From Holophagae bacterium (GTDB lineage Bacteria; Acidobacteriota; Thermoanaerobaculia; Thermoanaerobaculales; Sulfomarinibacteraceae): DNA of 13,718 nt. Positions 1-9,740 of this stretch are shown piece by piece. Position 1 is the first letter of the stretch, and the number at the start of each line of letters is the position of its first letter. The stretch is from assembly GCA_030609785.1 (NCBI GenBank), contig JAUWTC010000018.1, forward strand, positions 1 to 13,718, read 5' to 3'. Under the pieces are notes generated by a model, which made no database searches, was not told the DNA's origin, and saw nothing but the letters and a program-made list of their open reading frames with translations. The position numbers were made by a program, and so were the translations under genes.

Positions 1-2
1 AC

Positions 3-836
3 CGAGAGTTGAGTCCGGTCTTGAGGACCATTCGCGACATGTTCACCAGGACGATCGATGAATGCTGGATCGACGACGAGGAGGCATTCCGGGAAGTACT
101 GGATTTCCTCGAGCACTCGGACCCCGGGCTGGTTCCCAGGGTCAAGCTCTTCCGCCACTCCCGTGACCTGATGGTCGCCCATGGCATCGACCGCGAACTG
201 GAGAAGGCGCTTCGGCCGAAGATCTGGCTCAAAAGCGGTGGTTATCTGGTCGTCAACCAAACGGAAGCGTTGGTGGCGATCGACGTCAACACCGGAAAAT
301 ACGTCGGCTCGACAGACCTCGAAGACACCGCTTTTCATATCAACCAGGAGGCCGTCCGCGAGATCGCACGGCAACTCCGCCTCCGGGACCTCGGCGGCAT
401 CATCGTCATCGACTTCATCGACATGGAGATCCAGGACAACCGAGAGGCCCTGTTTTCCGCCCTGGAGGAGGAACTTCGGTTGGATCCTGCCCGAACCCAG
501 TTGGTCCCAATGTCCGAGTTGGGTTTGATTCAACTGACACGGAAAAGAACGCGCGCCAGCCTCGACCGAACCCTCAGTCGCTCCTGCCCCCACTGCCACG
601 GTACGGGGCGGATCAAGAGCTTGCCGACGATTTGCCTGGAGATCCGGAGGCAGCTCCTCGACCTCAGCCAGACAAACCAACTCGAACAGATCTCCCTGAT
701 GGTGCACCCCGAGGTGTCACACTACTTGCAGGGGCCCTTTAGAGATCTGCTCCGGGAACTCGAAGAGGTCCACGGCCTCGAGGTCATCTTGAGGGAGAAT
801 CCCCTGTTCCACCAGGAGCAGTACGAAGTGGATTGA
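3..836 (+). CDS. rng: Ribonuclease G (RNase E/G family), 5'-truncated by window edge
   Basis: This is the C-terminal part (about 278 codons) of an endoribonuclease of the RNase E/G family. The family cuts single-stranded AU-rich RNA in rRNA maturation and mRNA decay. The frame is open to the left edge, so the true start and the S1 domain lie outside; the TTG at 9 and ATG at 39 are internal. Visible parts are the DNase I-like catalytic core with the two metal-binding aspartates, in AIDVNTG (Asp at nt 282) and VIDFIDM (Asp at nt 411). These are followed by LTRKRTR and the Zn-link CPHC (about nt 585-596), which joins subunits in RNase E. The protein ends about 75 residues after the Zn-link with no long disordered tail, which fits RNase G rather than RNase E. 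The TGA stop abuts a long inverted repeat, and the next gene converges on it. Confidence 0.93.
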   Translation, partial: RELSPVLRTIRDMFTRTIDECWIDDEEAFREVLDFLEHSDPGLVPRVKLFRHSRDLMVAHGIDRELEKALRPKIWLKSGGYLVVNQTEALVAIDVNTGKYVGSTDLEDTAFHINQEAVREIARQLRLRDLGGIIVIDFIDMEIQDNREALFSALEEELRLDPARTQLVPMSELGLIQLTRKRTRASLDRTLSRSCPHCHGTGRIKSLPTICLEIRRQLLDLSQTNQLEQISLMVHPEVSHYLQGPFRDLLRELEEVHGLEVILRENPLFHQEQYEVD

Positions 837-909
837 GGATTGTGGGCCGTTTTGGCCTTCAATCACTGCCCCGGGCCATCGTCGTCGAGGCCAACCCGGT
901 CCACAATCC
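837..909. repeat. Long inverted repeat (H1) between convergent rng and mqnC
   Basis: Positions 837-848 pair with 898-909 over 12 bp, including one G-T wobble. After a 3-nt internal loop on each side, a second 7-bp stem follows (852-858 with 888-894, TTGGCCT/AGGCCAA), capped by a 29-nt loop. The repeat starts directly after the rng stop codon. Its place between convergent ends suggests a bidirectional transcript end or 3' stabiliser, but neither strand has a U-tract after it. Part of it resembles the repeat at 9956-10032. A second small dyad follows at about 913-923 (CGCG/CGCG). Pairing is read from the sequence; function is inferred. Confidence 0.7.
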
Positions 910-968
910 TTGAACGCGCTTCGCGCACAGGAAGATGTATTCACAAGAAAAACCGGCGAGAATTGCGT

Positions 969-2036
969 CTAAAGAGGCTCGTACAGGGTTCGGCGCTGGC
1001 GCGGCCGGAAACCGGCATCCGAGATGATGCGTTCCACGTCACCCTGGGTCATCCGATGCTGTGCGCCCGCCGCGGCGACGACGTTCTCCTCGAGCATGAT
1101 CGATCCCAGATCGTCCGCCCCGAACAACAGCGAGACCTCGCCGATTGTGGGTCCCTGAGTGATCCACGACCCCTGCACATGATCCACATTGTCCAGAGCC
1201 AACCGGGCAATCGCCAGGGTCTTCAGGTAATCGACGCCCCCGGAGGTTCGGACCTCTCCCTCGAGATCGGTCATCTGGTCCTGAAAGGTCCAGGGAATGA
1301 AGGCCGTAAATCCGCCGGTCTCATCCTGGAGGTCCCGAATGCCTATCAAATGCTCCACCCTGGCGCTGATCGGTTCACCGACTCCGAACATCATCGTGCC
1401 CGTCGTCCGCAGACCCAATTGATGCGCCTCCCGATGCACGTCGAGCCAAATTCGGGTCGGCGCCTTGGCGCGGGACAAAATGCGCTTGCGGGTCTCGTCT
1501 TCCAGGATTTCGGCCCCGCCGCCGGGGATGGAATCCAGCCCGGCATTGATCATCCGTTGGATGACCTCACGAACCGGCCGTCGCTCCACCTTGGCGATGT
1601 ACCAGATCTCGGGGACCGAGAAGGCGTGGAGGTGAATCTGGGGGAAGGATTGCTTCAGCCGTTGCAGCATCGCTTCGTAGTCCTCGAGACCGATGTCCGG
1701 ATGGACTCCCCCCTGAAGGAGAATCCCCGTACCGCCTGCCGCGACGGTTTCGGCGACCTTTTCAGCTATTTCTTCGGCTCCAAGAACATAAGCCTCATCG
1801 TGCCCCACCGGTCGGTAAAAGGCACAGAAGCGGCATCGATAGATGCAAACATTGGTGTAGTTGATGTTGCGGTCGATGATGTAGGTCGCCTCGGCGCCAT
1901 CGGTTTTCCGCCGGCGAACGGCCCCGGCCGCCTGACCGAGTTCCAATAGATCGCCCTCCTCGAACAACGCCGAAATTTCTTCCGGCCCCAACCGCCGACC
2001 ATCGATCACCGCATCCAGGATCTCACCCGCAGGCAT
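969..2036 (-). CDS. mqnC: Cyclic dehypoxanthinyl futalosine synthase (radical SAM, menaquinone pathway)
   Basis: This is a radical SAM enzyme that cyclises dehypoxanthine futalosine in the futalosine route to menaquinone, a cytosolic pathway feeding the respiratory quinone pool. The cluster motif CIYRCRFCAFYR supplies Cys64, Cys68 and Cys71 when numbered from ATG 2036. Other family-typical blocks are SIPGGGAEIL, TTGTMMFG, LQDETGGFTAFIPWTFQ and LEENVVAAAG. The ETGGFTAFIPWTFQ and SWITQGP blocks fit MqnC better than the related aminofutalosine synthase MqnE. From 2036 the protein has 355 residues, normal for the family. An upstream in-frame ATG at 2084 would add 16 residues, but these are encoded by a degenerate AGGGAAC-type repeat and look non-coding, so I prefer 2036 (or GTG 2039). 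It is the last gene of the minus-strand train, after rho. No other mqn gene is in the window. Confidence 0.9.
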   Translation of the reverse strand: MPAGEILDAVIDGRRLGPEEISALFEEGDLLELGQAAGAVRRRKTDGAEATYIIDRNINYTNVCIYRCRFCAFYRPVGHDEAYVLGAEEIAEKVAETVAAGGTGILLQGGVHPDIGLEDYEAMLQRLKQSFPQIHLHAFSVPEIWYIAKVERRPVREVIQRMINAGLDSIPGGGAEILEDETRKRILSRAKAPTRIWLDVHREAHQLGLRTTGTMMFGVGEPISARVEHLIGIRDLQDETGGFTAFIPWTFQDQMTDLEGEVRTSGGVDYLKTLAIARLALDNVDHVQGSWITQGPTIGEVSLLFGADDLGSIMLEENVVAAAGAQHRMTQGDVERIISDAGFRPRQRRTLYEPL

Positions 2037-2040
2037 CACC

Positions 2041-2106
2041 GGTCGGGCCCCACACCCTGTTCCCTGTTCCTGAGTTCCCTGCATCCTGCCCCTAATCCCT
2101 CAGAAC
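2041..2106 (-). repeat. Degenerate AGGGAAC/AGGGATT short tandem repeat between rho and mqnC
   Basis: On the minus strand this gap is a run of AGG-anchored units of 6-9 nt (AGGGATT, AGGGGC, AGGATGC, AGGGAACTC, AGGAAC, AGGGAAC, AGGGTG). It begins just after the rho stop codon (2107-2109). The frame upstream of mqnC stays open through it by chance, which yields a spurious longer mqnC start. The units are too degenerate for slipped-strand variation to be certain. Confidence 0.5.
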
Positions 2107-3468
2107 TTAACCCTGAGACATACCTTCGAGGAAATCCTTGTTGGTGTCCGCCTTGGAGAGGCGCTCGAGCAACAACTCCATTGCCTCGACCGGGGACAGG
2201 GCAGCCAGGACCTTGCGCAAGACCCAGATCCGCCGCAGTTCCCACTCGTCGATCAGGAGCTCTTCCTTTCGGGTACCGGACTTGTGAATGTCGATCGAGG
2301 GGAAGACTCGGCGCTCGACAAGTTTCCGGTCGAGGTGGACCTCCATGTTGCCCGTTCCCTTGAACTCCTCGAAGATCACATCGTCCATCCGGCTGCCGGT
2401 GTCGATCAAGGCCGTTCCACAGATGGTCAAGCTGCCGCCCTCTTCGATGTTGCGAGCCGCTCCGAAGAAACGCTTCGGCTTCTGGAGGGCGTTGGAGTCA
2501 ACGCCACCGGACAAGACCTTGCCCGACGGTGGCACGACCGTGTTATAGGCCCTGGCCAGCCGCGTGATCGAATCCAGCAGGATCACGACATCGTGCTTGT
2601 GCTCGACCAGTCTTTTGGCCTTCTCGATGACCATCTCCGCCACCTGGACGTGCCGGACCGCCGGTTCGTCGAATGTCGAGGAAATGACCTCGCCCTTGAC
2701 CGAGCGCTGCATGTCGGTCACTTCTTCAGGTCTCTCATCGATCAGCAGCACGATCAAAGTGATTTCGGGATGATTGGTGGTGATGGAGTTGGCGATGGCC
2801 TGCAACATCATGGTCTTGCCGGTTCTCGGAGGCGCCACGAGAAGTCCACGTTGGCCCTTGCCCAGGGGTGTGGCCAGATCCATGACCCTCGCGGTCATGT
2901 TTTCCTTGACCTCGAGCTTGATTCGCTCTTCGGGATAGAGCGGCGTCAAATTGTCGAACATCACCTTTTCGATCGCCGCCTCGGGAGGCTCGAAGTTGAT
3001 TGCTTCAACCTTGATCAGGGCGAAATACCGTTCACCCTCTTTCGGGGGGCGAATCTGCCCGGAGACAGTGTCACCCGTGTTGAGGTTGAAGCGTCGAATC
3101 TGTGAGGGTGAGACGTAAATGTCGTCGGGACCCGGCAGATAGTTGTACTCCGGCGCCCTCAAGAAGCCAAAGCCCTCCGGAAGAACCTCCAACACGCCTT
3201 CGCCGAAAATCAGACCTTCACGCTCCGTCTGCCTCTGGAGAATCCCGAAAATGAGATCCTGCTTCCGCATTCCGGCGGGACTCTCCACCCCGACGGCCCG
3301 AGCGGCGCTCGACAGCTCGTTGATGCTCATCTCTTTGAGCTGTTTCAGGTCAACTCGGCCCTCTTGGGCCGCGTCCGCCGCCTGCTGCTCGTATTTCTCA
3401 ATCTCGTCGTCGAGATCGAGGGGGATCACGAGGGTCTCATCCTGTGCGTTTTTCTTCTTCCGTGCCAT
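2107..3468 (-). CDS. rho: Transcription termination factor Rho
   Basis: This is a hexameric RNA-dependent ATPase/helicase that binds nascent C-rich RNA and ends transcription. It has 453 aa, close to the usual 420 plus a slightly longer, lysine-rich and acidic N-terminus. Domains in order are a Rho N-terminal helical domain (about 40-80), a cold-shock-like RNA-binding domain with GFGFLR (99-104) and [10 protein letters not shown], then the RecA-type motor. The motor shows Walker A APPRTGKT (212-219), Walker B VVILLDS (294-300), the Q-loop [22 protein letters not shown] region (319-340) and the R-loop region [12 protein letters not shown] (371-382). The ATG at 3468 has a good AGGAG site about 7 nt upstream, lying inside the end of engB. 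The two genes overlap by 32 nt out of frame, so translational coupling is likely. No long insertion is seen. Confidence 0.97.
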   Translation of the reverse strand: MARKKKNAQDETLVIPLDLDDEIEKYEQQAADAAQEGRVDLKQLKEMSINELSSAARAVGVESPAGMRKQDLIFGILQRQTEREGLIFGEGVLEVLPEGFGFLRAPEYNYLPGPDDIYVSPSQIRRFNLNTGDTVSGQIRPPKEGERYFALIKVEAINFEPPEAAIEKVMFDNLTPLYPEERIKLEVKENMTARVMDLATPLGKGQRGLLVAPPRTGKTMMLQAIANSITTNHPEITLIVLLIDERPEEVTDMQRSVKGEVISSTFDEPAVRHVQVAEMVIEKAKRLVEHKHDVVILLDSITRLARAYNTVVPPSGKVLSGGVDSNALQKPKRFFGAARNIEEGGSLTICGTALIDTGSRMDDVIFEEFKGTGNMEVHLDRKLVERRVFPSIDIHKSGTRKEELLIDEWELRRIWVLRKVLAALSPVEAMELLLERLSKADTNKDFLEGMSQG

Positions 3469-4072
3469 GTACTGTCTCCTGTTGCTGGTCTTTCCACAGA
3501 CCGGCCATCACTGCAATTGCGTCGAGGAGTTCCCTTCGGCCTTCGCCAGAGGTGACACTGGTCACCAACGGCCGCGTGGGAAGTCCAAGTTGTTTCTGAA
3601 TCGAGTCCTGCATCTGTCTTCGCTTGCTGCGCCCAACCTTGTCGCCCTTGGTCAGGACCACCAGGCGGTCGAGCCCCGAGTCGGTCAAGAACGACTGAAG
3701 TTCCAGATCCAACACGCTGGGACCATGGCGGACGTCGATCAGGGCGATGACTCCCGCCAGACGTTCCTCTCGGCTGAGGTAGGCCCCCAGCTCCCGGCCC
3801 CACTGATCCCTCAAGTGCCGCGCCACCTTGGCGTAGCCGTAGCCCGGTAGATCGACCATGTAGAAGTTTCGGTTGACCAGGAAGAAGTTCAGTGTCCGGG
3901 TCTTCCCCGGGGCCTTGGCTACCTTGGCCATGTTCTGTTTGAACAGCCAGTTCAAAAGGCTGGATTTCCCCACATTGGAGCGCCCGGCTACCGCGACGTG
4001 CGGAAACCATTCCTTCGGGCGGGTCGACGCCTTGAGGAACGAGCCCTTGAAGGTAACCGAACGAATTTCCAT
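3437..4072 (-). CDS. engB: Ribosome biogenesis GTP-binding protein EngB/YsxC
   Basis: This is a TRAFAC-class GTPase needed for late assembly of the large ribosomal subunit. It has 211 aa, the usual size. Motifs are G1 GRSNVGKSS (30-38), the switch-I threonine in PGKTRT (55-60), G3 [10 protein letters not shown] (74-83), which is the family signature, G4 TKGD (141-144) and a G5-like TSVTSGEG (about 168-175). The ATG follows the lon stop with no gap (TGAATG), and no strong ribosome site is visible, so it is probably translated by re-initiation from lon. Its 3' end runs 32 nt into rho. The lon-engB order also occurs in Bacillus subtilis (lonA-ysxC), which supports the assignment. The extreme C-terminus (about 20 charged residues) is dictated partly by the overlap and is unlikely to be functional core. 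Confidence 0.95.
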   Translation of the reverse strand: MEIRSVTFKGSFLKASTRPKEWFPHVAVAGRSNVGKSSLLNWLFKQNMAKVAKAPGKTRTLNFFLVNRNFYMVDLPGYGYAKVARHLRDQWGRELGAYLSREERLAGVIALIDVRHGPSVLDLELQSFLTDSGLDRLVVLTKGDKVGRSKRRQMQDSIQKQLGLPTRPLVTSVTSGEGRRELLDAIAVMAGLWKDQQQETVHGTEEEKRTG

Positions 4073-6472
4073 TCAGTGCGCCACCGTCGAAGATCCCAGG
4101 CTTGAGTCTTCGGCCCCGGCGGCAGGAGCGCCGTGCTCCTCACTCCGCCCGACCATCACTCGCTTCAACACCTGGTCCATATGGCTCACCAGGTGGAAGG
4201 TCATCTTCTTTTGGACATCATCCGGGATTTCTTCCAGGTCCTTTTCATTTTCTTCAGGTACGACGACCTCGAAAATGCCGGCCCTAAAGGCCGCCAGGAT
4301 TTTCTCCTTGAGCCCTCCAACCGGCAAAACCTGACCCCGAAGGGTGATTTCGCCGGACATGGCGATGTCGGCACGGACCGGCGTGCGGGTCAGGGCCGAG
4401 ACCAGCGCGGCACACAGGGTAATGCCCGCGGAGGGCCCGTCTTTCGGAATTGCCCCCTCGGGAACGTGAAGGTGGATATCGCTTTTCTCGAACACTTCGG
4501 GGTCGATCTGAAGCTCTTCAGCCCGTGACCGCACGTAGGACAGTGCGGCACGGGCGCTTTCCTGCATGACCTCACCGAGTTGGCCGGTAAGGGTCAGCTG
4601 CCCCTTGCCTCGCATCAGGAGAACTTCGGTCATCAGCAACTCGCCGCCGACCTGGGTCCAGGCCAGACCGGACGCCGCACCAATTTCAGGCTTTTCTTCC
4701 CGTTTGAGGGCGCGGAACCGGGGCTTGCCCAACAACTCCCCGATCAGGGCAGCGTCTACGGTCACAACGTTCGACTTCGGCCGCTTTTCACGAAGAATTC
4801 GACGGGCCAGCTTGCGGCACACCGAGGCGACCTCTCGCTCGAGATTCCTGACTCCGGCCTCGCGGGTATAGCGCTCGATCAGCAACAGCAGGCTCCCCTC
4901 GTCGAAGGAGACCTTCCACTTGCTCAGCCCATGCTTGTCAACCTGCCGAGGAACCAGAAACTGCTGCGCGATCGCCAACTTTTCATGGTGGGTGTAACCG
5001 GAAAGCTTGATGACCTCCATCCGGTCTTGAAGCGCCGGTGGAACCGTGTGCATGACGTTAGCGGTACAGACAAAAAGTACCTTCGACAGATCATATTCCA
5101 CGTCGAGATAATGATCCTGGAACGTGTTGTTCTGTTCCGGATCGAGGACCTCCAACAGGGCGCCGGCTGGATCACCCCTGAAATCGGCGGCCATCTTGTC
5201 GACCTCGTCCAACAGGAGTACCGGGTTGACGGTCCCGGCCTTGCGCATCATCTGGATGATCTGGCCCGGGAAGGCTCCGATGTAGGTTCGCCGGTGACCG
5301 CGGACCTCGGCCTCGTCCCTGACGCCGCCCAGAGAGAGTCGGACGAACTCGCGCCCGGTAGCCCGAGCAATCGATCGTGCCAGCGAGGTCTTTCCCACTC
5401 CAGGAGGTCCCACGAAACACAGGATCGTACCGCCGGTCTTTCGAACCAGTTGTCGAACAGCAAGGAACTCGAGAATCCTGTCCTTGACCTCGTCCAGACC
5501 GTAGTGGTCTTCATTGAGCACTTTTTCGGCTCGAACAATATTACGGATTTCACGGGAGGAGGCGGCCCACGGAACGGCCAAGAGCCAGTCGACGTAGTTC
5601 CGACAGACACCGGCCTCTGCCGAGACCGGAGGCATGCTCTCGAGTCGGCGAATCTCTATCAGGGCCTTCTCCTTGGCCTCGTCGGTCATCGAAGACTCTT
5701 CGATCGTCTTTTTCAACTGGGCCAACTCTTCGGTGTTGTCGTTCCGGCCCAATTCCTCGTTGATCGCCTTGATCTTCTCCGACAGATAGTATTCGCGCTG
5801 AGCCTTCTCCATCTGTTTTTTGACTCTCGAAGAGATCTGGCGGTCGATCTGGAGTTTGTCGATCTCCACATCAAGCAGATCGTTGATCCGCTGGAGCCGT
5901 TCCATCGGCTCCATCATTTCCAGCAATTTCTGTTTCTCGGCGGTCGGTTGGGACAGATGGGCCGACAGGATATCGGCAAACTGATCGACCTCCTGATCCT
6001 GAAGGGATGCCACGACTCCCTCGACCGAAAGGTGGTGGGAGAGCTTGGCGTACTCCTTGAAGACCTCAGTCAGGTCGGCCATGTACTTCTCGATTGCCGG
6101 CGTTGCCACGAGGTCAACCGTCCGCACGCGGACCGTGGCTTCCAGGGTTCCTTCTTCATTTGAAGAAAGATCAACGATTTCCGCACGAGCCAGGCCCTCG
6201 ACCATCACCTTGATGTTGCCCGACGCCAACTGCAAATGTTGAACCACCCGAGCGGTGACTCCCAGGGTGAAAACATGATCCGGTCCCGGGTTATCCACCT
6301 TGGGATCCTTCTGAGTCACCAGGAAAATCATGGAGTCTTCCCGGTGCAACGCAATTTCCAGGGCCGTGACCGAGGGCCTTCGCCCAACGACGAAAGGCGC
6401 CATCATGTGGGGAAAAACCACCATGTCCCTCAGGGGGACGACAGGGAGGGTCAAAAACTCGTCCGTACTCAT
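4073..6472 (-). CDS. lon: ATP-dependent protease La (LonA type)
   Basis: This is a cytosolic AAA+ serine protease that degrades misfolded and short-lived regulatory proteins. From ATG 6472 it has 799 aa, as expected for LonA. An N-terminal substrate-binding LAN domain ([17 protein letters not shown]) leads through a coiled linker to the AAA+ module, with Walker A GPPGVGKT (355-362) and Walker [10 protein letters not shown] (418-426). The C-terminal protease domain has the catalytic Ser681 in PKDGPSAG and Lys722 in GGLKEK. The soluble LonA layout has no membrane insertion, so it is not LonB. An in-frame ATG at 6535 would add 21 residues, but that stretch encodes two RNA stem-loops. The ATG at 6472 begins the normal N-terminus and has a GAGAG-like site about 8 nt upstream. 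The last 20 or so residues (GAPAAGAED...) form a short flexible tail. The stop abuts the engB start. Confidence 0.96.
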   Translation of the reverse strand: MSTDEFLTLPVVPLRDMVVFPHMMAPFVVGRRPSVTALEIALHREDSMIFLVTQKDPKVDNPGPDHVFTLGVTARVVQHLQLASGNIKVMVEGLARAEIVDLSSNEEGTLEATVRVRTVDLVATPAIEKYMADLTEVFKEYAKLSHHLSVEGVVASLQDQEVDQFADILSAHLSQPTAEKQKLLEMMEPMERLQRINDLLDVEIDKLQIDRQISSRVKKQMEKAQREYYLSEKIKAINEELGRNDNTEELAQLKKTIEESSMTDEAKEKALIEIRRLESMPPVSAEAGVCRNYVDWLLAVPWAASSREIRNIVRAEKVLNEDHYGLDEVKDRILEFLAVRQLVRKTGGTILCFVGPPGVGKTSLARSIARATGREFVRLSLGGVRDEAEVRGHRRTYIGAFPGQIIQMMRKAGTVNPVLLLDEVDKMAADFRGDPAGALLEVLDPEQNNTFQDHYLDVEYDLSKVLFVCTANVMHTVPPALQDRMEVIKLSGYTHHEKLAIAQQFLVPRQVDKHGLSKWKVSFDEGSLLLLIERYTREAGVRNLEREVASVCRKLARRILREKRPKSNVVTVDAALIGELLGKPRFRALKREEKPEIGAASGLAWTQVGGELLMTEVLLMRGKGQLTLTGQLGEVMQESARAALSYVRSRAEELQIDPEVFEKSDIHLHVPEGAIPKDGPSAGITLCAALVSALTRTPVRADIAMSGEITLRGQVLPVGGLKEKILAAFRAGIFEVVVPEENEKDLEEIPDDVQKKMTFHLVSHMDQVLKRVMVGRSEEHGAPAAGAEDSSLGSSTVAH

Positions 6473-6498
6473 CAACAAACTCTCTCGTTTCAGGATTT

Positions 6499-6535
6499 TC
6501 CCGGCGAACCCGGGATTTGGGTCGTTGAGGCCCAA
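6499..6535 (-). promoter_or_regulatory. Tandem stem-loops in the clpX-lon intergenic leader
   Basis: Two adjacent hairpins lie in the 95-nt gap between clpX (stop at 6568) and lon (start 6472). One is TTGGG/CCCAA (6531-6535 with 6517-6521). The other is a perfect TCCCGG/CCGGGA stem with a 5-nt loop (6499-6504 with 6510-6515). They are separated by one nucleotide and the second ends 26 nt before the lon ATG. No U-run follows, so an intrinsic terminator is unlikely. A partial processing or attenuation signal, or a leader that tunes lon translation, is possible. The pairing is seen; the role is inferred. Confidence 0.4.
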
Positions 6536-6567
6536 CCGCGAACACGGTCAGGACACTGCGATAACGA

Positions 6568-7806
6568 CTAACTCACTTTCTTGCGAACTCCCGTCAAGGG
6601 CTGGACACGATGTTCTACGACATCTCGGGAAATGACCAGTTCTTCGGTCTCGGGCAGGGACGGTACCTGGTACATGATGTCCAGCATCAACTCCTCGAGA
6701 ATGATCCTCAAACCCCGGGCGCCAACGTTTCTCTCCAGCGCCTCCTTCGCCACTGCGGACAGTGCGTCGTCAGTGAAAGACAAATCGACATTCTCGAAGG
6801 ACAGCATCGTTTCATACTGCCGCACCAGGTTGTTCCTGGGCTCTGTCAGAATCCGAACCAGGCTCTCGTGATCCAGTTCGTGCAGGGTGGACACCACCGG
6901 GATTCTGCCGACGAATTCAGGGATCATGCCGTACTTGATCAGGTCCTCGGGGTGGACCTTTTCCAGAAGCTCCGACGAACGGTGCTCGTTACCGCCGAGG
7001 TCGACCCCGAAGCCCATTCGCTTCTGATTGAGCCTGGCGGCGACGATATCTTCGAGGCCGACGAACGCACCACCACAGATGAACAGGATGTTGGTGGTAT
7101 CAATCTGAATGAATTCCTGGTGTGGATGCTTTCGTCCGCCCTGGGGCGGCACATTGGCGACCGTGCCCTCGAGGATCTTCAGTAGGGCCTGCTGCACGCC
7201 CTCACCCGACACGTCCCGGGTGATCGACGGATTGTCCGCCTTGCGAGCCACCTTGTCGATCTCGTCGACGTAGACGATGCCCCGCTCGGCAGCTTCCCGA
7301 TCGCCGTCCGCCGCCTGAATCAGCCGGAGAAGGATGTTTTCGACATCCTCACCGACGTAGCCGGCTTCGGTCAAAGTCGTGGCGTCGACGATGGTGAACG
7401 GGACCTCGAGTTGGCGTGCCAGGGTCTGGGCCAGAAGGGTCTTTCCGGTGCCGGTCGGACCGATCAGGAGGATATTGGACTTCGCCAACTCAACGCTATC
7501 GCGGGTCTTGGCCTGCTTATACTCGATCCGTTTGTAGTGGTTGTAGACGGCGACGGAGAGTTTCTTCTTGGCAATTTCTTGGCCAATTACGAAATCATCC
7601 AGATGTTGTTTGATGATCTGAGGCTTGGGCAGGTCTTGATGGCGAACCTTGGCCTCATGGACCCGGTCCTCAGCGATGATATCGAGGCAGACCTCCACAC
7701 ACTCGTTGCAGATGTACACCGTCGGTCCAGCGATCAGCTTTTTGACTTCGTGCTGGCTCTTGCCGCAGAAGCTGCACCGCAGGACGTCTCCTTCACGCTG
7801 GGACAT
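6568..7806 (-). CDS. clpX: ATP-dependent Clp protease ATP-binding subunit ClpX
   Basis: This is the AAA+ unfoldase that selects, unfolds and feeds substrates to ClpP. It has 412 aa, normal length. The N-terminal zinc-binding domain has CSFC and CNEC (Cys11, 14, 33, 36). The ATPase core has Walker A GPTGTGKT (116-123), pore-1 loop GYVGED (149-154), Walker [10 protein letters not shown] (177-185) and the RKH loop GGRKHPH (223-229). The ClpP-docking IGF loop reads MGF (264-266), a conservative change. [12 protein letters not shown] is the conserved box before the small domain. The ATG at 7806 has GGAGG about 5 nt upstream. It lies 20 nt after clpP in the same transcription unit, the standard clpP-clpX arrangement, which supports co-assembly of the ClpXP complex. 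Confidence 0.97.
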   Translation of the reverse strand: MSQREGDVLRCSFCGKSQHEVKKLIAGPTVYICNECVEVCLDIIAEDRVHEAKVRHQDLPKPQIIKQHLDDFVIGQEIAKKKLSVAVYNHYKRIEYKQAKTRDSVELAKSNILLIGPTGTGKTLLAQTLARQLEVPFTIVDATTLTEAGYVGEDVENILLRLIQAADGDREAAERGIVYVDEIDKVARKADNPSITRDVSGEGVQQALLKILEGTVANVPPQGGRKHPHQEFIQIDTTNILFICGGAFVGLEDIVAARLNQKRMGFGVDLGGNEHRSSELLEKVHPEDLIKYGMIPEFVGRIPVVSTLHELDHESLVRILTEPRNNLVRQYETMLSFENVDLSFTDDALSAVAKEALERNVGARGLRIILEELMLDIMYQVPSLPETEELVISRDVVEHRVQPLTGVRKKVS

Positions 7807-7826
7807 GGGAGCCTCCGTGGTTCATT

Positions 7827-8435
7827 CTATACCACATTCGGTCCAGATTCCCTGGAAGTGATGATCTCATCGATCACACCGTACTCCAGGGCTGCATCCG
7901 CTTCCAAGAAGAAATCCCTCTCCGTGTCTTCGTGGATCTTTTCGACCCGTTGACCGGTGTGGCTGGCCAGAATCTCGTTCAGCCTGGCGCGCAATCGCAT
8001 CAGGTCCTTGGCGTGGATGTCGATGTCGGTCGCCTGGCCCTGGAGGCCGGACATCAGAGGCTGATGGAGGAGAACCCGGCTGTGGGGCAGCGCGAACCGT
8101 TTCCCCTTGGCCCCGCCTGCCAGCAAAAGAGCCGCCATCGACGCAGCCTGGCCCATGGCGATCGTCACAACCTGGGGTTTGACGTATTGCATCGTGTCGT
8201 AAATCGCCAAGCCGGCGGTGATCGAACCCCCTGGGGAGTTGATGTAGATGTTGATGTCCTTTTCAGGATTTTCCGCCTCCAAAAAGAGCAACTGGGCGAT
8301 GATGACTGATGCGACCTGATCATCGATCGACGACCCCAAAAAGATGACGTTGTCTTTGAGAAGACGCGAAAAAATATCGTATGAACGTTCACCGCGACTG
8401 GTCTGCTCTACGACGTAGGGGATCGTGAAACTCAT
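7827..8435 (-). CDS. clpP: ATP-dependent Clp protease proteolytic subunit ClpP
   Basis: This is the serine peptidase that forms the double-heptamer proteolytic chamber of ClpXP. From ATG 8435 it has 202 aa. The catalytic triad is complete: Ser99 in [11 protein letters not shown], His124 in RVLLHQP and Asp174 in TERDFF. INSPGGS forms the oxyanion-loop region, and IPYVVEQT gives the usual propeptide-proximal N-terminus. The start is ATG 8435, sharing one base with the tig stop (TGATG). A GTG at 8438 is also possible and would add one residue. A strong GAGGAGGAG ribosome site lies within the last codons of tig, so coupled translation is likely. clpX follows after 20 nt. Confidence 0.97.
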   Translation of the reverse strand: MSFTIPYVVEQTSRGERSYDIFSRLLKDNVIFLGSSIDDQVASVIIAQLLFLEAENPEKDINIYINSPGGSITAGLAIYDTMQYVKPQVVTIAMGQAASMAALLLAGGAKGKRFALPHSRVLLHQPLMSGLQGQATDIDIHAKDLMRLRARLNEILASHTGQRVEKIHEDTERDFFLEADAALEYGVIDEIITSRESGPNVV

Positions 8436-9727
8436 CACTCCTCCTCAGCGCCCGCTCGGCGCAGTAGCTCACTGACAATCGCCGCCATGCGGGCGGCGTG
8501 ACGCAGGCTGTCCAATCGATCTTCCTTGACCAGGTTGGCTTTGTGTTCGGCGGGGGGAATTCCTTTTTGCTGTGCCTCGCCGGCAATGTAGGCGTCCACA
8601 TCATTCTCGGGAACCTCAACGTCCCAGACATCGCCGAGTTGCTCGAGAACCAAGGTGTCCACCACGCGGATTCGAGCCTGCGGCTCGAAGCGCGCCCGAA
8701 GGGCCTGGTAGTCCATTTGATCGTCCGGCGCCTTTCCTTGCATCGCCAGGTGATAGACGAATCGCTGGATATCGCCGGCCACGGCGTCTTTGACCAGTGT
8801 TGGGGGAAGCGTCTCGAGCTCCACACCCTCCTCCAGATGATCCAGAATGTGGCGCCGCCACCGGTCTCTCCGGTCGGACGCCTTTCGGTCCCCGAGAACC
8901 TCGATAATTCTCTCTTTCAGCTGATTCAGGTCGTCAAAGCCCAACCCTTGAGCCAGGTCATCGTCGATCTCAGGAAGGCTCTTGTCCTTGATGGCCTTGA
9001 CCGTGATCGTGTAGGTGGTCGATCGGGCGGGCTCCTCGGCGTTGTCCCCTTCGACTTGATCCTCATTCATTGCTCTGACCGCTACACGTTGGTCACCGAT
9101 TCGGGCGCCCTGGAGCGCCTCGCTGATTTCAGGAGGCATGCCGTCGGCCCCCACGATGATGCGGGCGTTCTCCTCGGTCGTCGGCTCTTGATCCGAGCCC
9201 TCGACCTCCGCCGTCAAGTCGACCTCGACCATCACGCCATCGACCACCTGAGCAGCCTCGGCCGCAGGCGCCCAAGAGACGTTTTCTTCGGACACCCCCT
9301 CCAATTCGGATTGGATCTCCGCCTCTGTGACCTCAATCGAGTGCTCAGGCAACTCGATTCCATCTAGGGTAGGAAGATCGAACCTGGGCCGAACCTCCAA
9401 CCGGGCCTTGAAGGAAAAGCCCCCGTCATCACCGAAACCCATATCCTCGAAGGATGGTTGGATCAACGGTTGAAGCTCATCCTCGTCGTCGAGGACCTGC
9501 CGCCACAACAAGCCGGCGAGGTGCTCAGTCAACTCCTCGCGAATCTCTTCGCCATACCTGGCTCGAACGGTCGACAACGGCGCCTTGCCCGGGCGAAACC
9601 CGGGCACGCGAGCCTGGGATCTCATTCTCCGGGCGATGACCTCACGCTCTTGATCGACGGCTGCTTTATCCAGGTCTGCGGTGATTTCAACTGTGTGATC
9701 GGGGTGTTTGGTGATTTGGTGCGGCAT
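8435..9727 (-). CDS. tig: Trigger factor (ribosome-associated chaperone)
   Basis: This ribosome-bound chaperone, often with a peptidyl-prolyl isomerase domain, meets nascent chains at the exit tunnel (L23). It has 430 aa, the usual length. The N-terminal ribosome-docking signature GFRPGKAP is at 43-50. The middle FKBP-like region (about 155-240) is present but divergent: the usual FKBP glycine-rich core is hard to see, so isomerase activity may be weak. The C-terminal helical arms (from about 245) form the chaperone cavity. The frame stays open upstream to 9841 only because it runs through a tRNA-Leu gene. The true start is ATG 9727, with a GGAG site 5 nt ahead and 13 nt after the tRNA 3' end. 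The gene order tig-clpP-clpX-lon is a widespread proteostasis cluster. The stop overlaps the clpP start. Confidence 0.95.
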   Translation of the reverse strand: MPHQITKHPDHTVEITADLDKAAVDQEREVIARRMRSQARVPGFRPGKAPLSTVRARYGEEIREELTEHLAGLLWRQVLDDEDELQPLIQPSFEDMGFGDDGGFSFKARLEVRPRFDLPTLDGIELPEHSIEVTEAEIQSELEGVSEENVSWAPAAEAAQVVDGVMVEVDLTAEVEGSDQEPTTEENARIIVGADGMPPEISEALQGARIGDQRVAVRAMNEDQVEGDNAEEPARSTTYTITVKAIKDKSLPEIDDDLAQGLGFDDLNQLKERIIEVLGDRKASDRRDRWRRHILDHLEEGVELETLPPTLVKDAVAGDIQRFVYHLAMQGKAPDDQMDYQALRARFEPQARIRVVDTLVLEQLGDVWDVEVPENDVDAYIAGEAQQKGIPPAEHKANLVKEDRLDSLRHAARMAAIVSELLRRAGAEEE

Positions 9728-9740
9728 GTATTCTCCGAAA

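Noticed and set aside
840..1949. 369-codon plus-strand ORF
   Set aside because: It is antisense to mqnC; its translation shows no domain, while the minus strand gives a complete radical SAM protein. Long antisense frames are common in GC-rich genes.
2284..3105. 273-codon plus-strand ORF antisense to rho
   Set aside because: Shadow of rho; no motif, no start signal, and rho is intact on the other strand.
4580..6163. 527-codon plus-strand ORF antisense to lon
   Set aside because: It lies entirely within lon, has no recognisable motif and no ribosome site. It is a shadow of lon codon usage.
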